This document shows positions 1 to 13,219 of a DNA stretch of 64,000 bases, in pieces. Below the pieces are notes generated by a model, which searched no databases, had not been told where the DNA came from, and saw only the letters and a program-made list of their open reading frames with translations. Each line of letters starts with the position of its first letter. The first letter of the stretch is position 1. The DNA lies in NCBI GenBank assembly GCA_008477525.1, contig SPDT01000007.1, positions 3,224,001 through 3,288,000 on the forward strand, read 5' to 3'. The stretch is from Hypomyces perniciosus. Lineage: Eukaryota > Ascomycota > Sordariomycetes > Hypocreales > Hypocreaceae. The position numbers and the translations under genes are program-made.

Positions 1-148
1 AGGGCAAATATCGTTGTTGTGCCTTGGAGAGCGAGAAAGCCCTGAGGCTCTACGGAAAGCTATAGCTAGGAACGCGTTGGGGCCTGGTCACGTGACAGGG
101 GCTCACGTGACAGGGCGTCAACATCGCGTCACGGTCGGTGCCATGACA
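1..148 (-). mobile_element. LTR of retroelement family R1 (partial, little decayed)
   Basis: This GC-richer block is followed abruptly by AT-rich DNA. The same sequence recurs in decayed form at 7831-7999 (same orientation) and 53527-53694 (opposite orientation). Reading the minus strand it starts TGTCATGGCACC; the other copies start TGTTACGGC and TGTTATAAT, a normal TG start for an LTR. The window edge cuts off its far end. It keeps CpG sites that are TpG or CpA in the other copies, so it has escaped most RIP. It holds two TCACGTGA palindromes (88-95 and 103-110). Whether it pairs with 7831-7999 as one element or is a solo LTR is not settled. Confidence 0.7.
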
Positions 149-3100
149 TTTTTAAGTTTTTTTTATAATAGTTTTATATTACCCTTTTTTAACTTTATAA
201 ATCTTTAATTTATTATTATATAATGGTATAGTATTTCTATTTAATATAGTAATAAAATGTATTATTATTATAATAATTTAAAAGTATGTTAAATTTTTAT
301 TTTTTTATATTTTTATTTATATTATTTTCCATTTTTAATATTTTATCTTAAATATTCTTTAATTTAGCTTTATTAATTATTTTTTATTTAAAGTGCAGTA
401 AAATAGTTATTTTAAATTATAAAAAGGAGTTATATAAAACAAAAAAATCTTTATACCTTTTAGTAGGCTAATAATATAAACTTATAAATATACTTTTATT
501 ATTATATAAAATCCCGTTTATATATTATTTAGTTTTTTTATTAGCTAATTAATTTTTATATTTTATATATTAATAAAAGCTTTTTACTTAATACTATAAA
601 CTAATAATACCTTTTTTTAAGTGTTTGCGTTTTCTTTATATTTTTTATTAAAGCTTTAATAAAGGCCTTTAACTATATAAGAATATAATTAAATCGCTTA
701 ATAATAGCATTAATATAAAAACACTCTTTTATTTTTACTATAAAAACATTTAATAGGCAAAGCTATAAAAGCTTTATTTTTAAGTAAAGGTTAAAACTAA
801 AATTTATAAAAAACAGTAATATATTAATAACTTTAAATATTAGAGTATTTACAGTAAATTTAATTAATAAAAGTTCATAAACCTAATTATTTTAACAAAA
901 GTTAATAAAAGCTTATAAATATTATTTTATATCTATATTAATTTTTTGAATTTAACTATTAATTCTAAAATAAACAGTTAATAACTACTTTAATATATCT
1001 TTTAATTACTTAAAAAGTTATTTTTAGAATTTTAATATAAATTATATATTATAGTTTAATATAATATTATTAAATATACTATAAAGGCAGTAAATCTTTT
1101 TAATAAAGATATTAGCTAGCTTTTTGATAAATAATAAAGTAATAAATATAAAATAATATATTTTTATAAAGTAATAAGCTATTACTAATCAATATTTATG
1201 AATAATATTATAATACTAGGATTTAAATAATAATATAATATAGTTAATAAAGATATTTAATTATATATAAAATAACATTAATAGTAGTTAAAAAAAACCT
1301 TATAGTAAAGATTATAAAGCCTTTATTTTAATATATAGTTTATAGCTTTATATAAATACTTTAATTTTTTTAAAATTTATAGCTATTAATATATTTAATT
1401 AATAAAGTTTAAAGTTTTAAACCTATTTAAGTATTTAATTTAATTGTTTAAATAGTTTTTAAATAAGATTTATATATAAAGCTTATTATTAAAAGGAATA
1501 AAAAGCTACCTTAAATAATAAATTTTATTATTTATTATTTAATAATTATCTATTATAATTTGAAGTTTTTATAAAGCTATTTTAAATGTTAATAAATATT
1601 AAAGTTTTAAAGTGCAGTTATTTTTTCTTTTATTATAATATTTTATTATATATTATAATAATTTATTAATTAATTTATTTTTATAAATATTATTAAAAAT
1701 ATAATTAATTTTTTTTAAATTAATATTACTTTTATAAATAATAAATTTAATTTTTTTATTAAATTAAAAAAGATTTTATATATTATAAATCTTTTAAAGA
1801 GAAATATATTAATTGCAATAAAGAAATTTTAATATTATTCTTAAAATTTTTAATAATTTTTTATTTTAAAAAGTTAGTATAACACTTTTTATTAATTTTA
1901 ATAAATAATATAAAATAATTAATTGATTTTAAAAGGTATTATAATCTTTTAAGAATCTATATATATTAAATAAGCTTTTTTAAAACTTCATAGTAAGATT
2001 ATTTATATTAAATAATAAATATAATAAAACTATTAAGTAAATAGCAAAAGCTTTAAAAATAAAGGTTTTTTAAAAGCTCATTAATATTATAAGGACTTAA
2101 ATAATTAAACTAAATAAGTTTAACTTTACTGAATAGTGTTAACTTTATTAAACTATCTATAATAGGCTTTAAAAGGGCATTTATTATAACGCTTTCCTCG
2201 CTGTTTAAATAAACTAGTATTAGTAAAGCTATTAATAATAGCAGTATTAAAATTAATACTAATATTATTAATATTAATAGAATAATTAAACTGTTACTTT
2301 AATATTAGCTATTAACTTAATATAGCTAGATATTATATATACTTTATTACTTTACTTTTAAGTCTTTTATAAAATATATATAATTAAAAGACTTTACTAT
2401 TATTATAAGAAAGTAAACTATAGCTTTAATAGATATAATAAAAAAGCAGTTAAATATATATTAAAGAAATCTATATTAAATATAAAATTAAAATTATTAA
2501 ATTTAGCTATATTAATTATACTTAAACTTAACAATACTTTAAAATTAATAATAAAATAATTAATCAAGTAAAGTATAATCGTAAAACTTTAATAGCGTAT
2601 TAATATTACTTATAATATTTAATTAACTTATAAATCTAAACTTTAAATAATATACCTTTTTAAATATTAATAATAAAATAATAATAATATTACTTTATTG
2701 ACTTTTAATTTACTTAATATAATAAATAGACTTTATTTATTACGAATTTAAATTCAATTTATAAATTTAAAAAAAGATTAACTTTTCTTAAAAGTTATAA
2801 ATATAAGTTAATTATAAATAAAACTATTATTTTAAAATAAATTTACGACTACTTTTTTAATTAAAAACCCTTTAAACTTAAATAAATAAATAATAAATCC
2901 TTTTTAATATAAACTATATTATTTTTATATATAATATTTATATTAATATAAAAGTTTTAATAAATAGTAGTCATATTTTTTAAGCCTTTATTAATTATAT
3001 ATTTATTAAACGATTTAATATTATTATTTAATAATTACTATTTATTAAAAACCTTTTATTTATTAATGAAAGTATAGTTAAGAAAACTCTAAATTTTCTA

Positions 3101-3457
3101 TTATATATACTATAATTAACTTTTATAAAAACCTCTACTTTTTATTATTATAAATATCTATAATCATTAATATATTTATAATTTTTAGCCTTTTATAATA
3201 AAAAAATTAACTATTACTTTTAAATCTTATTACTATTATAATTATTATTTTGTAAAAAATATAATTAGCTGTATATAAATTTTAATAGTATTTAAAATAA
3301 AAAATAACTTTATTAAAGTTAATATAAAAAATATATATTATTAATAATTAATAATTAAAAATACTTTAAATACAATAAAGTTTAATTTAATTAAACAAAA
3401 AATTATATTATATTCTTAACTATTAATTAAAAACACTTTAAAAGACATAAACTATAA
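149..3457. mobile_element. AT-rich decayed interior, probably R1 retroelement
   Basis: About 3.3 kb of very AT-rich DNA with stops in all frames lies between two R1 LTR copies in the same orientation. I could not read a protein domain. Position suggests the interior of a minus-strand R1 element whose other part is 6106-7830, split by the Mutator-like insertion at 3458-6105. No host gene or RNA gene is visible. Confidence 0.45.
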
Positions 3458-6105
3458 AAATTGCTATTTATATAGATAGTCTATGCGCTACCTGCAAAAA
3501 TCTCTTTACAGCTCCTTATACTCTATAACTTAATTCTTTATATAATAGCTATTTACAGTATATTAGATTACCTTAAATAATAAATCTTAATTATCCCCTT
3601 TATTTATTTATATAAAGGTTAACTATTCTTTTAACTATATAGCTAATATAATTTTATCAATCCCCTTTTTAATTTTAATGAAAGCTATAGCTAATATATA
3701 GCTTTATTATTATAATACTTTAGCGACCTATAAGCCTCCGCAGCCCTTAAAATGCTAAAATAACAATCTAGAGCTTTATAGCGTCTACTATAAGCTAATA
3801 AAGCCATTTATCTTAAATTATAAAGGGGCCTATTAAATATTAGGGTTTAGTTAGCGTATAGGCAGTCGCCCTTTAAGTTGCCTTTTAGGTTGCCTTTGCC
3901 TTTTTTATAATTACTATAACTATTAAGGTTATTAAATCTATGAAATCTATTATATAAAATTAATATTATCTGTACTATTATTATTACCGCTATTAATAGT
4001 CTAAAGTATAATTAATATAAGCAGTTTCCTAGTATTTAGCAATTAAAGTCTTTTAAAAAGATTTTAAATAATATTAAAGTTTTAAATATAAAAGAGTAGT
4101 TTATTTAAATTTTAATATATATAACTATTAATAGGATTCTTTATATAAAATAATAGTAGATTTATTGAAGACTTTATAAGCTATTATTGCAGATATATAT
4201 TATATTTATTTAAAAGCTTACTAGCTTTAAGCCTTTAAAAATAAAATAACTATATAGTAAAATATATTATTATATAAAAGTACTATAATAAAATTAAAGT
4301 AGCTGTAACTCTTTTTATATAAATAAAGTAATAATAGTAATTTAATATTATTAAATAAAAGCTTAATAACTATATAATTAATATATATTATAATATTACT
4401 AAACTACTATTGCTATATTATAAAGTTAATATATTAATATATTTATATAAAAGTAGCTTTTTAAATATATAATTTACTTTTTTTTAAAATTATTTATAAT
4501 AGTATTATATAAAGATATAAAAGGTTATTAATTTATTAATTAAAATTATAATACTGTTTAACATTATAATAAGCCTATTAAAGGCAGAAAAGTATATATT
4601 TATATAGGATAATATATTAACTTTATTACAGTTTACATTAATATAAAATTAACTTTTTTATTAATATAAATTATATACTTTTATACTTTATATACTATTA
4701 AAGCTATATTTATATTTAATTAAAGTAAACTTTAAAATACTTTATTTAGCATTATTTTATATTATAGCTTAAACATTAAAATTATTATTAATTGTATTAT
4801 TATTATTATTATATATAGTATTATTATTTTTATTTTATTTTTTTATTATAATTAATTTTTAGCTTTAATATTAGCGTTAATATAGTATATATAAAGTTAT
4901 TATTATATAATTAAAAAATATACTTAAATACCTTATTAAAGGCCTACTCTTTATCTATAATTGCAATAATTAAAGCTAAAGCGCTAATTGCAGTATAAAG
5001 TAAATTTAACTGCTTATAAAGCTATTAAAAGTTATTTTCCTTTTCTATATTAATAAAGCTAAAGGCGAAATTAGCGATAGACTTTTAATTAATAATTCTA
5101 ATTACTTAAAATAAATATATATTAAATCTATTAATTTTATATATATTATTGAATTTTCATATTTTAAAGAACTGCTTTTATATTATTTTATACTATAGAT
5201 ATATCCAGAAAATGCCTTTAATTTTATTATTAGAATTAAAGTTAATATAATAATAAAAATGATTATTTTAAAAGGATTTAATTTAAATTTAAATTATTAT
5301 AAAGCCTTTAAAACTTTCTTTATAAATCTTTTAATAGTTATTATAAATATCTTTTTAATAAAAAAAAATAATTAATAAAATTTAAATTTTTAATAATATT
5401 AATTATTTTATAAGCAGGAAATACTTGATATTTAAAAAGGTTATATTTAAGTATAAGTTAGTTTTAAATTTACTAATGAGATATAATATAAGTAGAAAGG
5501 TTAAAAGATAAAGGGTAATTATATAAGGAGCAGTTAATGCAATAAAATTACTTTTAGTTAAATCTTTTTATAATTATTATTATTAATTTAAAAAGGCAGT
5601 TAATTTTTTATATTCATAGCTTTTAGATATTAATATTTATAAACGTCGGCTTTTTAAAATAATTGCAATAAAGGTTATAATATATTTTACTTATAGTTCC
5701 ATTTACTTTATGAAATAAAGAGCTACTTTTAATAATAATAGCTATACTATAAATAAAAAAAATCTTATAAAAAGAAATTAAATTATTAAAAGAATTAAAT
5801 AAAAGAGATAATAATGGATATAAGATTTTACGGTTAAATTTAAATAAATCTAATAGCTTTAAAAGAAACTACAGCGAACTATAGTTTTGACTATAAAAAT
5901 TAAAGCTAGTTACCTCTTTAAACTAAATTAATAAAGGCTTAATAAAAATCTTGATTATTATAATAGTGTTAATAATATTACTATAGTAATAGTATTATTA
6001 TAGTTTAAGTTGCAGAGTAAAAAGAGCTATAAAGAGATTTTTGCGGGTAATATATAGACTATCTATATAAATAGGAATTTTTATCTATATAAATAGGATT
6101 GCTTT
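3458..6105. mobile_element. Mutator-like DNA transposon, long copy 1, decayed
   Basis: The element is flanked by the 9-bp duplication AAACTATAA (3449-3457 and 6106-6114). Its ends are inverted repeats: the left has one unit of CTATTTATATAGATA, and the right has two such units before the shared part (TAGTCTATRYRCTACC, then GCAAAAATCTCTTT). Length is about 2.65 kb. Long inverted repeats with 9-10 bp target duplications are typical of Mutator-like (MULE) elements. The interior is similar to 15504-18228, but decay prevents reading a transposase. Superfamily assignment is by ends and duplication length only. Confidence 0.7.
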
Positions 6106-7830
6106 AAACTATAATTTATTTAAAAGGGAGCCTTTAAATTATATATTTTATAAATCTTAATATAGAACTAAAATTATTATATAATTTATAAATATAGCAG
6201 AATTAATAATAAAGAAATATAAACATGAATAATTTTAAATTAAATATATATAAAGCTATTATTTATATTTATAATTTATAGTGAATAATAAAAAAGAAAA
6301 GCTTTATTACAGCTATTACTATCTATCTTTTCATATATAATTATTTCTGTAATATTAATTTAAACTTTAAAATTAAAAATTATATTTAAATATAATAGAT
6401 ATATAAATAATAGCAGCCATAAACTTTATTACTTTTTATTATTAATTCTATATTTATATAATAAAAGTAATTTAAATAAAGATTAATTAAACTATTAAAA
6501 TTAAAGAATTAATATTTATTACTTTATTAAAAATTTTAAATAAAGTTCCTTTATAATAAGCCTAAACCTATGAAATTAAAATAATGTTAAAAAAAAAGAT
6601 TTATTATATTAAAAGAATAGGCTGTATTTATTTTATAAACTATAAATAATAAAAAGATATTTAAATAATAATTTAATAAAAGGATTTATTTATAAATTAT
6701 AAATATAATATTTTCTTTAACTGTATAATTAAAAAGTAGTATTTATAGTTATTAAAACTATTAAAAGTTAAATAATATTACTATTAAAAATTAATATTTA
6801 TTATTATTAATTAATAAAACTTTTAATGCTTTAAGCTATATAAAAGTATATATAAAATTTAACAATATTAATTATTATATTTAATAACCTTTATATTATT
6901 AAAAAGGATATATAAAAAATAGTATTCATTATAAAGTTAATTATTTTAAAAGATTAATTATACTTTTTAGCCTTTATAATATAGTTATTATATTTTAATA
7001 TTATATTAATTATACTTTTTATAACCTCTTTAACTATATTTATATAATATACTTTAATAATATCTTCATATATTTATTAAATTAAAAGAATATTGAAAAT
7101 ATATATATAAAGTAATATCTACTTTTAAAATACTAGCCTTTAAATTAATATTATTAAATATAAATTTAAAATAATAAAGATAATATACTTTTATTTAATT
7201 ATTAATTTAAAGAAAATTAAATTTTTTTAAAAAGATTAAAGCTATATTAAATTAATAATTATTTAAAAAAATAAAAGATTTATAAAAGGTTTTTAACTTT
7301 ATAAATTTTTATTATTATTTTATTTAAAAATACTTTAAAATAATTATATTATTAAATAAACTTTTAGAAAAAACTAATTCTATATTTAAAAATAATAATA
7401 ATATAAAGCCTTTAATTCAATTAAATATATATTTAAATTAAGTTAAAAAAGTTTTCTATAATAAATATATAGTCTTTAAAATTAATGCATTTAATTAAAT
7501 ATTAAATAGTATTTTATTACAATATAATAAAAAAAGTATTCTTTACTGTATTATAGTTTTTCCTATAAAGTATAATATTTAAAAATATAATTATAAGATT
7601 TATAAAAAGAACTTTTAATTCTTATTAAAATAATAAAGGAATAGCGCTTAAAATTATAAAGTTTATAAAAGTTTAATATTATTATAGACTATAAAAACTT
7701 TAAATATTTTACTTTAATGAAAACTTTAAATTAATATTAAATTTAATAGTTTAAATTCTTTTTTAACTTTAATTTCTATATTATTTATTAATTTAACTTT
7801 AAAGCTATAAAGCTTAATACTTTAAACTAT
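6106..7830. mobile_element. AT-rich decayed interior, probably R1 retroelement
   Basis: About 1.7 kb of AT-rich sequence with stops in every frame, between the Mutator-like copy and the R1 LTR. It is probably the 5' end of the R1 interior on the minus strand. No domain can be read. Confidence 0.4.
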
Positions 7831-7999
7831 TATAGTATAGAAAGGCAGGGTAAAGTAGATATTATTATTATGCTGTAAAGAGTAAAAAAGCCTTAAGGCT
7901 TTATTGAACGCTATAGCTAGGAACGCGTTAAGGTCTAGTTATATAACTGGAGCTTACATGACAGGGCTTTAATATCGCGTTACGGTCTGTGCCGTAACA
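7831..7999 (-). mobile_element. LTR of family R1, RIP-decayed copy
   Basis: Aligns without gaps over long stretches to 1-148, with differences mostly C-to-T and G-to-A, and to the inverse copy at 53527-53694, which has the same length (about 168 bp). The minus strand begins TGTTACGGCACAG. If paired with 1-148 it bounds an element of about 8 kb that includes the 2.65-kb Mutator-like insert. Confidence 0.7.
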
Positions 8000-8149
8000 A
8001 TTTAAAACTATAACGTATTTTATTTAATTTATATATATTTTTATTTTTATTTTGAAACTTAATTAATTATTTAATATAAATTCTTTCTTTAATTACTTTA
8101 TATAAAAATACTATTTTAATATTTATTTATTTAATTTTAAAGTTTAATA
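8000..8149. other. AT-rich spacer
   Basis: Short AT-rich stretch between the R1 LTR and the 175-bp MITE. It ends with the MITE's left target duplication (8142-8149, GTTTAATA). Nothing else is visible. Confidence 0.5.
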
Positions 8150-8324
8150 GCATAGAGTGAAACGGGAGGTGTGGTCAAAACCAGGAAAAAGGATGAATGA
8201 AAGAACTAGCTAAAGCACGTGGTGCAGAATGCCACCTAATATCTCATCTACGTGAATGGCAACAGCGTAAGCTGTTGTCAGGCACAACAGCCAGGCACCT
8301 GCACCTGTCAGACACATCTGTGTC
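8150..8324 (+). mobile_element. 175-bp hAT-type MITE, family B, copy 1
   Basis: A GC-rich island, 175 bp, nearly identical in length and sequence to 26651-26825. Flanks are GTTTAATA and ATTTAATA, an 8-bp duplication with one G/A difference. Short inverted ends read gCATAGAG on the left (CACAGAG in the other copy) and, reverse-complemented, GACACAGAT on the right. Near the right end are a stem-loop (CAACAGC-gtaa-GCTGTTG) and a terminal one (GACAC-atct-GTGTC). An 8-bp duplication and CAGAG-like ends point to the hAT superfamily. There is no coding capacity. Confidence 0.8.
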
Positions 8325-8587
8325 ATTTAATATTATTATAATAGTAAGTAAAGCTTTATAAATTATTAATTTAATAATTAATAAAGAAGTTTTAAAATAA
8401 TTAATATTAAATATTTATTTAAAGCCTTTTATTATTTAATAGGCTTTATATTTAATAATTTAATTATAAAAACCTTATTTACATTTATATATATATATTA
8501 TATAAAACATTTATTTTAAAGTTTAAAGATTATTTCTTTAAAATACTTAATTTTCTTTTCATATTCTTTTATTTTTAATAGAGTTAA
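8325..8587. other. AT-rich spacer
   Basis: AT-rich DNA with no recognisable element, between the family-B MITE and the R2 LTR. Confidence 0.5.
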
Positions 8588-8724
8588 TGTATTAGTAAAG
8601 AAGTATAGTTCTATTAAACTAGTTAACAAATAGAAAGGTTTAGATTAATATAGTTATATATAATAATATATATAATATAAGATCCTTTAAATTATATATA
8701 TAATTATATTTAATATATATATTA
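8588..8724 (-). mobile_element. 3' LTR of Ty3/gypsy family R2 (minus strand), with adjacent polypurine tract
   Basis: Reverse-complement match to the LTR at 51922-52065, and the same orientation as 34267-34401. It is followed at 8725-8735 by ACTCCCCCC, the complement of a polypurine tract like GAAGGGGGAG at 51911-51920. This marks it as the 3' LTR of a minus-strand element whose interior runs rightwards. Confidence 0.7.
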
Positions 8725-10216
8725 ACTCCCCCCTTTAAAAAAGTTATAGTTATTTTAACTATTATTATTCATTATATTTATTTATAAAGTAAAGTTAAAG
8801 ATAATAAAAATCAAACAAAATAAAAATAGAAATAGAAAAAAAAATAAAAAAAATAAACATAAATATATATTAATTTTTTTTACTATTATTAATTTTTTAT
8901 ATTAGTATTTAATTATTTTTATTAATATATTAATATATAAATTAATATTAATACTTTATTTATTTATATTTATAAGCCTTTTTACTTTTTTAATAACTTC
9001 TTTTAATACTTTAACTTTATTCTTTTTACTTTTATAGTAATATACAGTTTAAAATTAATTAAATTAAAGTTTATTAAAGTTTTTAATTAACTATAATTAG
9101 CTTTTTAATAATATTTATTTATTTATTTATTAAATTAATTAATTTTATTATTATCTTTTAAAGGTTTTTAAACTATAATTTTATTGCTTTAATATATTTA
9201 AATAATTAATTAAATATAATAATTAATACTTATTTTATTTTTAAATAACTATATTATTATTTAATAATATTCATATTAATAATAACTATTATTATTAAAT
9301 TTACTGCCTATAGCTATAATACTAGTGTTTTATATATATATATATATATTTATTAATATTAATATAAGTTATTTATTACTTTTATTATTTAGCTAGTAAT
9401 TTTAGAGTACTTTATTTAATATATTTATTTTTATAGCTTTTTTTAATCTTATATTTAATATTAAAATATTATACTATAATATTTAATTTATAATTTTTAC
9501 TGTTAAATTCTTAAAGTTATTGGTTTTTATTATTGGTTTTATTAATAGTTAAAGTCTTTTAATAGCCTTTTCTTTTATAATATAGTTAATAATCTTAATT
9601 TCTATTATTTAATTTAAATAAAGCCTTTTTATTACTATTAGTATTTCCTTTTTATTTCATATTAGTAAAAGGCTAGCTATATTTTAATATATTATTTTAA
9701 ATATTATATTAATATTTATACTTTTCACTATATTTATAGTTTTCATTATATATTTAATATTATTCTCTTTTTTATTTAATATATCATTTATTCCTTTATT
9801 TATATATATTAAATATACAGAGTATATTACTACCATTAATTATTATATATTTAACTTATATAATTATTACTAAACTTTTTTATTTTTTTAGTTTATTATT
9901 TATTATTATTTTCTTTCTTTCTATAAATTCTTTTTTATTTTAATTCAAACTCTTTTTATTGAAAGTTTTTATTATTAATTATAAAATAATATTTAATTAT
10001 AATTAAAGTAAAGTTAAATATTTTATAATATATACAAAAATTAATTAATTTTCTATTAATAAAAAGGTTTATTTTTTTAATATTAAAGATAATAATTATT
10101 ATACTTATTATTATAATTAATAAACGCTTTTATTAATAGAAAATTAATTATTTTTTTAACTTTTATTAACCTTTTATTTATATTTTAATATCTTAATTAA
10201 TTTAAAAAAGTCTATA

Positions 10217-10644
10217 CCTGTAGGCTTGAGACTGGGGGGGGGGGAAAGTCGACTAAGGCTGGGGGCCTTAGTCGGGCAGAAAAAGCCGGGACAGGCCTAA
10301 AACTCTAGGATACCTATTCACTTCATATCCGATATTTGTACAATTAATTAATTAATATAAATAAATTTACTGTTATATATAAAGATATTATTTACCAGAT
10401 TTGAAATTATCAAGATTTTTCTTTAATTAATTATATATCTGTCTCTATTTTATTAAAAAGTAAAGAAAAAGTCGAAAGCCTTAAAAATAGTGGGGGTCCT
10501 CTGAAGTATCTTTATATATAATTCTATATATAAAGGTACTTAAAATGTCAACTGTCCCGGACTTTCTAGCCTGTCCCGGCCTTTTCTGCCCGACTAAGGC
10601 CCCCAGCCTTATTCAACTTTCCCCCCCGGTCTTAAGCCTACAGG
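10217..10644. mobile_element. Mariner-type MITE with GC-rich arms
   Basis: A 428-bp element with inverted ends CCTGTAGGCTT...AAGCCTACAGG, flanked by TA on both sides (10215-10216 and 10645-10646). The inverted repeats extend about 80 bp and include a run of ten G on the left. Each arm holds a foldable palindrome; the left one is GACTAAGGC-tgggg-GCCTTAGTC. The centre is AT-rich and non-coding. A TA duplication with long inverted repeats is the Tc1/mariner signature. Confidence 0.75.
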
Positions 10645-11085
10645 TACTTTTAATGTTTATATATATATATATTTCATATATATTTTAAAGTAAATTAAAT
10701 AATATTATATTTTTATTTTAATTAAATAAAAAGTATTCCTTATTGCCTTTTCTATTAATATATGTTTTTTTATTAATTCTTCATATTTTTTTGTTACTAT
10801 ATATTTATTTTATTATACTTTAAAATTACAGTTTTAATTAAATGCTTTATTTTTTCTATTAATTTAAATAAGTTTTATTTCTTATAATATAACTTGAATA
10901 TGAATTATTTTTATAATAATATAATAGTTTACTATTTTAATAAAATTAAATTAAATTATTTGAATTAATAAAAGTATATTTAATATAATAATAATATATA
11001 AAACAATATACCTTTAAAGTAAATAATAATATATAGTTTAAAATTCTTTAAAAAAGTAATAATAATAAAAAGACAATAAAAAAAG

Positions 11086-11776
11086 AGTAATGCTATTAGA
11101 ACAGATAAAAATTGCTACTGGAATAGATAATTTATATGCAGCTGTGAAATTCTCCCAGCAGTTTCCTTTAATATATAATTTACTTCTTGATATAATACTT
11201 AATTATAGTATATAATTAAATATCTATAATTAACTATTTTAATACTATTAAATTACTTTAAACAATAGGTCTTTAATATATATTTTATTTATTTTTATAT
11301 ATTCCTTTAGTTAATTATTTTTCTAGCTATATAGGTAGTATAATCTCTTTAATCTCTTTAATTTAAAATAATACTGCTGCTGGCGTTACTACTATAACAG
11401 AGATACGGCTTTATCGGCTAGAAGTTTTTGTAACCTGCGACCTACTATAGCCTCTAGAACGTTAACTGGATATTGTAGGCCCCTGTAATGTCAGCTGCGA
11501 GCTTTCAATCTCTGACTGTAAGGAGACCTGTTATATACTGGGGTTAAGCCGACGTATAGGGGGCCGGACCTAGCAGCTTAGAGTTATTTACAGTATTGCT
11601 ATACTGGGCCAATGACGGGTCTAAAGGGAAATCTATTATAATATATAGAATTGGTGTTGTTATTATAATTGAAAGTGTTGTAGAAGATCGAGGAATTAAA
11701 AGCTAAGAAGATTTCTATATACGCGCATAGACTATCTATTCTAGTAGCAATTTTTATCTATTCTAATAGCATTACT
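11086..11776. mobile_element. Mutator-like non-autonomous element, short copy of subfamily 2
   Basis: A 691-bp element with inverted ends AGTAATGCTATTAGAA...TTCTAATAGCATTACT extending about 80 bp. Flanks are TAAAAAAAG (11077-11085) and TAAAAAAAA (11777-11785), a 9-bp duplication with one G-to-A difference. The ends and parts of the interior match the 2.7-kb copy at 15504-18228, so this is a deletion derivative. It keeps more GC than the long copy. Confidence 0.72.
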
Positions 11777-12630
11777 TAAAAAAAAAGTTTTTATAAAAAT
11801 TAAATTTATAATAAAAGGTTTAATAGTTAATAGCTGTTTATATTTATTATTTATTTTATAATATTTATATTCTTTTTATTCATTATTTATTACCTTTTAA
11901 AGCAAAAAAAACTATTACTATAAGATTCCTCTTTTTTTTATAATTCTTGTATTATTTTTATAAATAATTATATTTAAATATTTATTTATAAAACATTTAT
12001 TATTTTTTTAAATTCGTTTATTAATATTTCTTTATAAAACCTTATAATTAAATATTTCTTTTTAAAGTTTTATATAATATTTACTACTATTAAAATTAAT
12101 TATCTTAATTTAATTTATTTATTATATTTTATATTATATCTTAGTTATTAAATTAAATATTTAATTTAAAGATATTCTTTTTTTTATATATTTATTTTTT
12201 TATTATATTTTTTTATTATTATTAAACCTAATAACTTTCTATAATTATTAAATAAATCTCTTTTTTTAAGCTTATATATAACTATACTATTAAAATAATA
12301 TTATATATTTTTAGTTTTTAAAGGAATTTTAATTTATATATTAATAAATTAACCTTTTCAATTACTTTAAAAAGTTTTATTTATAATAAAGATTCTTTTT
12401 ATAATAGTTTTTTAAATAAATAATATCTTTTATAAATTTTAAATATATTTTATTATTTATTTAAAATTCTATTAATTTATATATGTTATTATATATTATG
12501 TTTCTTTTATATAATTAATATAATATATTTATTACATTTTAATTTATTTTTAAGTTTTATTTAAATAAATCTATTAATTTATTTAATTTAAGTTTAAATA
12601 TTATTGTATTTAATAATCTTTTTAATAAAT

Positions 12631-13219
12631 AGTTATGCTATTTATACAGATAATCCGTGCGCTGCCCGCGAAAATCTCCCTGCAGCTAATACTCGCACTA
12701 TAAAACTTAATCCTTTATATAGGTAATACTATAATCAATAGCAGCAGCAATATATTATATTACTTTAGTTAACAGGTCTTTAATATCCCTTTTATCCACT
12801 CTATACAGAATCTCTATAGCCTAACTATTCTTTTAGCTATATAGCTAATATAATATTATTAAACTGTTTAATACTAGCTAATGCTATACTTAAAATATAG
12901 CTTTATTATTGTAATATTTAATAGTTAGGTTTAAGTAAATCTAACAGCTTTAAAGGTAACTGCAGCTATTTAGGATTTTCGCTATTAAAATCTATATAAT
13001 CAATAAAGTTAAAGCTAGATATATCTGTAAATTAAGTTAATAAAGGGTTAATAGGGATATCTATTATAGTAAAGGGCATTAATAGTATTAGATTAATAGT
13101 ATTATTATAGCTAAATATAGTATTAAAATATTAGGAATTAAAAGCTAGAGAGATTTTCGCGGGTAGTGTATAGACTATCTATATAAATAGCAATTTCTAT
13201 CTATATAAATAGCATTACT
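12631..13219. mobile_element. Mutator-like non-autonomous element, short copy of subfamily 1
   Basis: A 589-bp element flanked by TTTAATAAAT (12621-12630) and TTTAATAAAA (13220-13229). Left end AGTTATGCTATTTATACAGATA. The right end, reverse-complemented, is AGTAATGCTATTTATATAG followed by a second copy of the unit and then the shared CTACCCGCGAAAATCTC block. The one-unit left, two-unit right asymmetry is the same as in 3458-6105, of which this is a deletion derivative. Confidence 0.72.

Noticed and set aside
14..208. Open frame of 64 codons at the left edge
   Set aside because: It overlaps the R1 LTR, runs into poly-T-rich decayed DNA and its C-terminus is only Phe/Asn/Leu.
8150..8324. Helitron origin for the one-sided hairpin elements
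   Set aside because: 8-bp target duplications at both family-B copies and short inverted CACAGA ends fit hAT. Helitrons make no duplication and end in CTRR.
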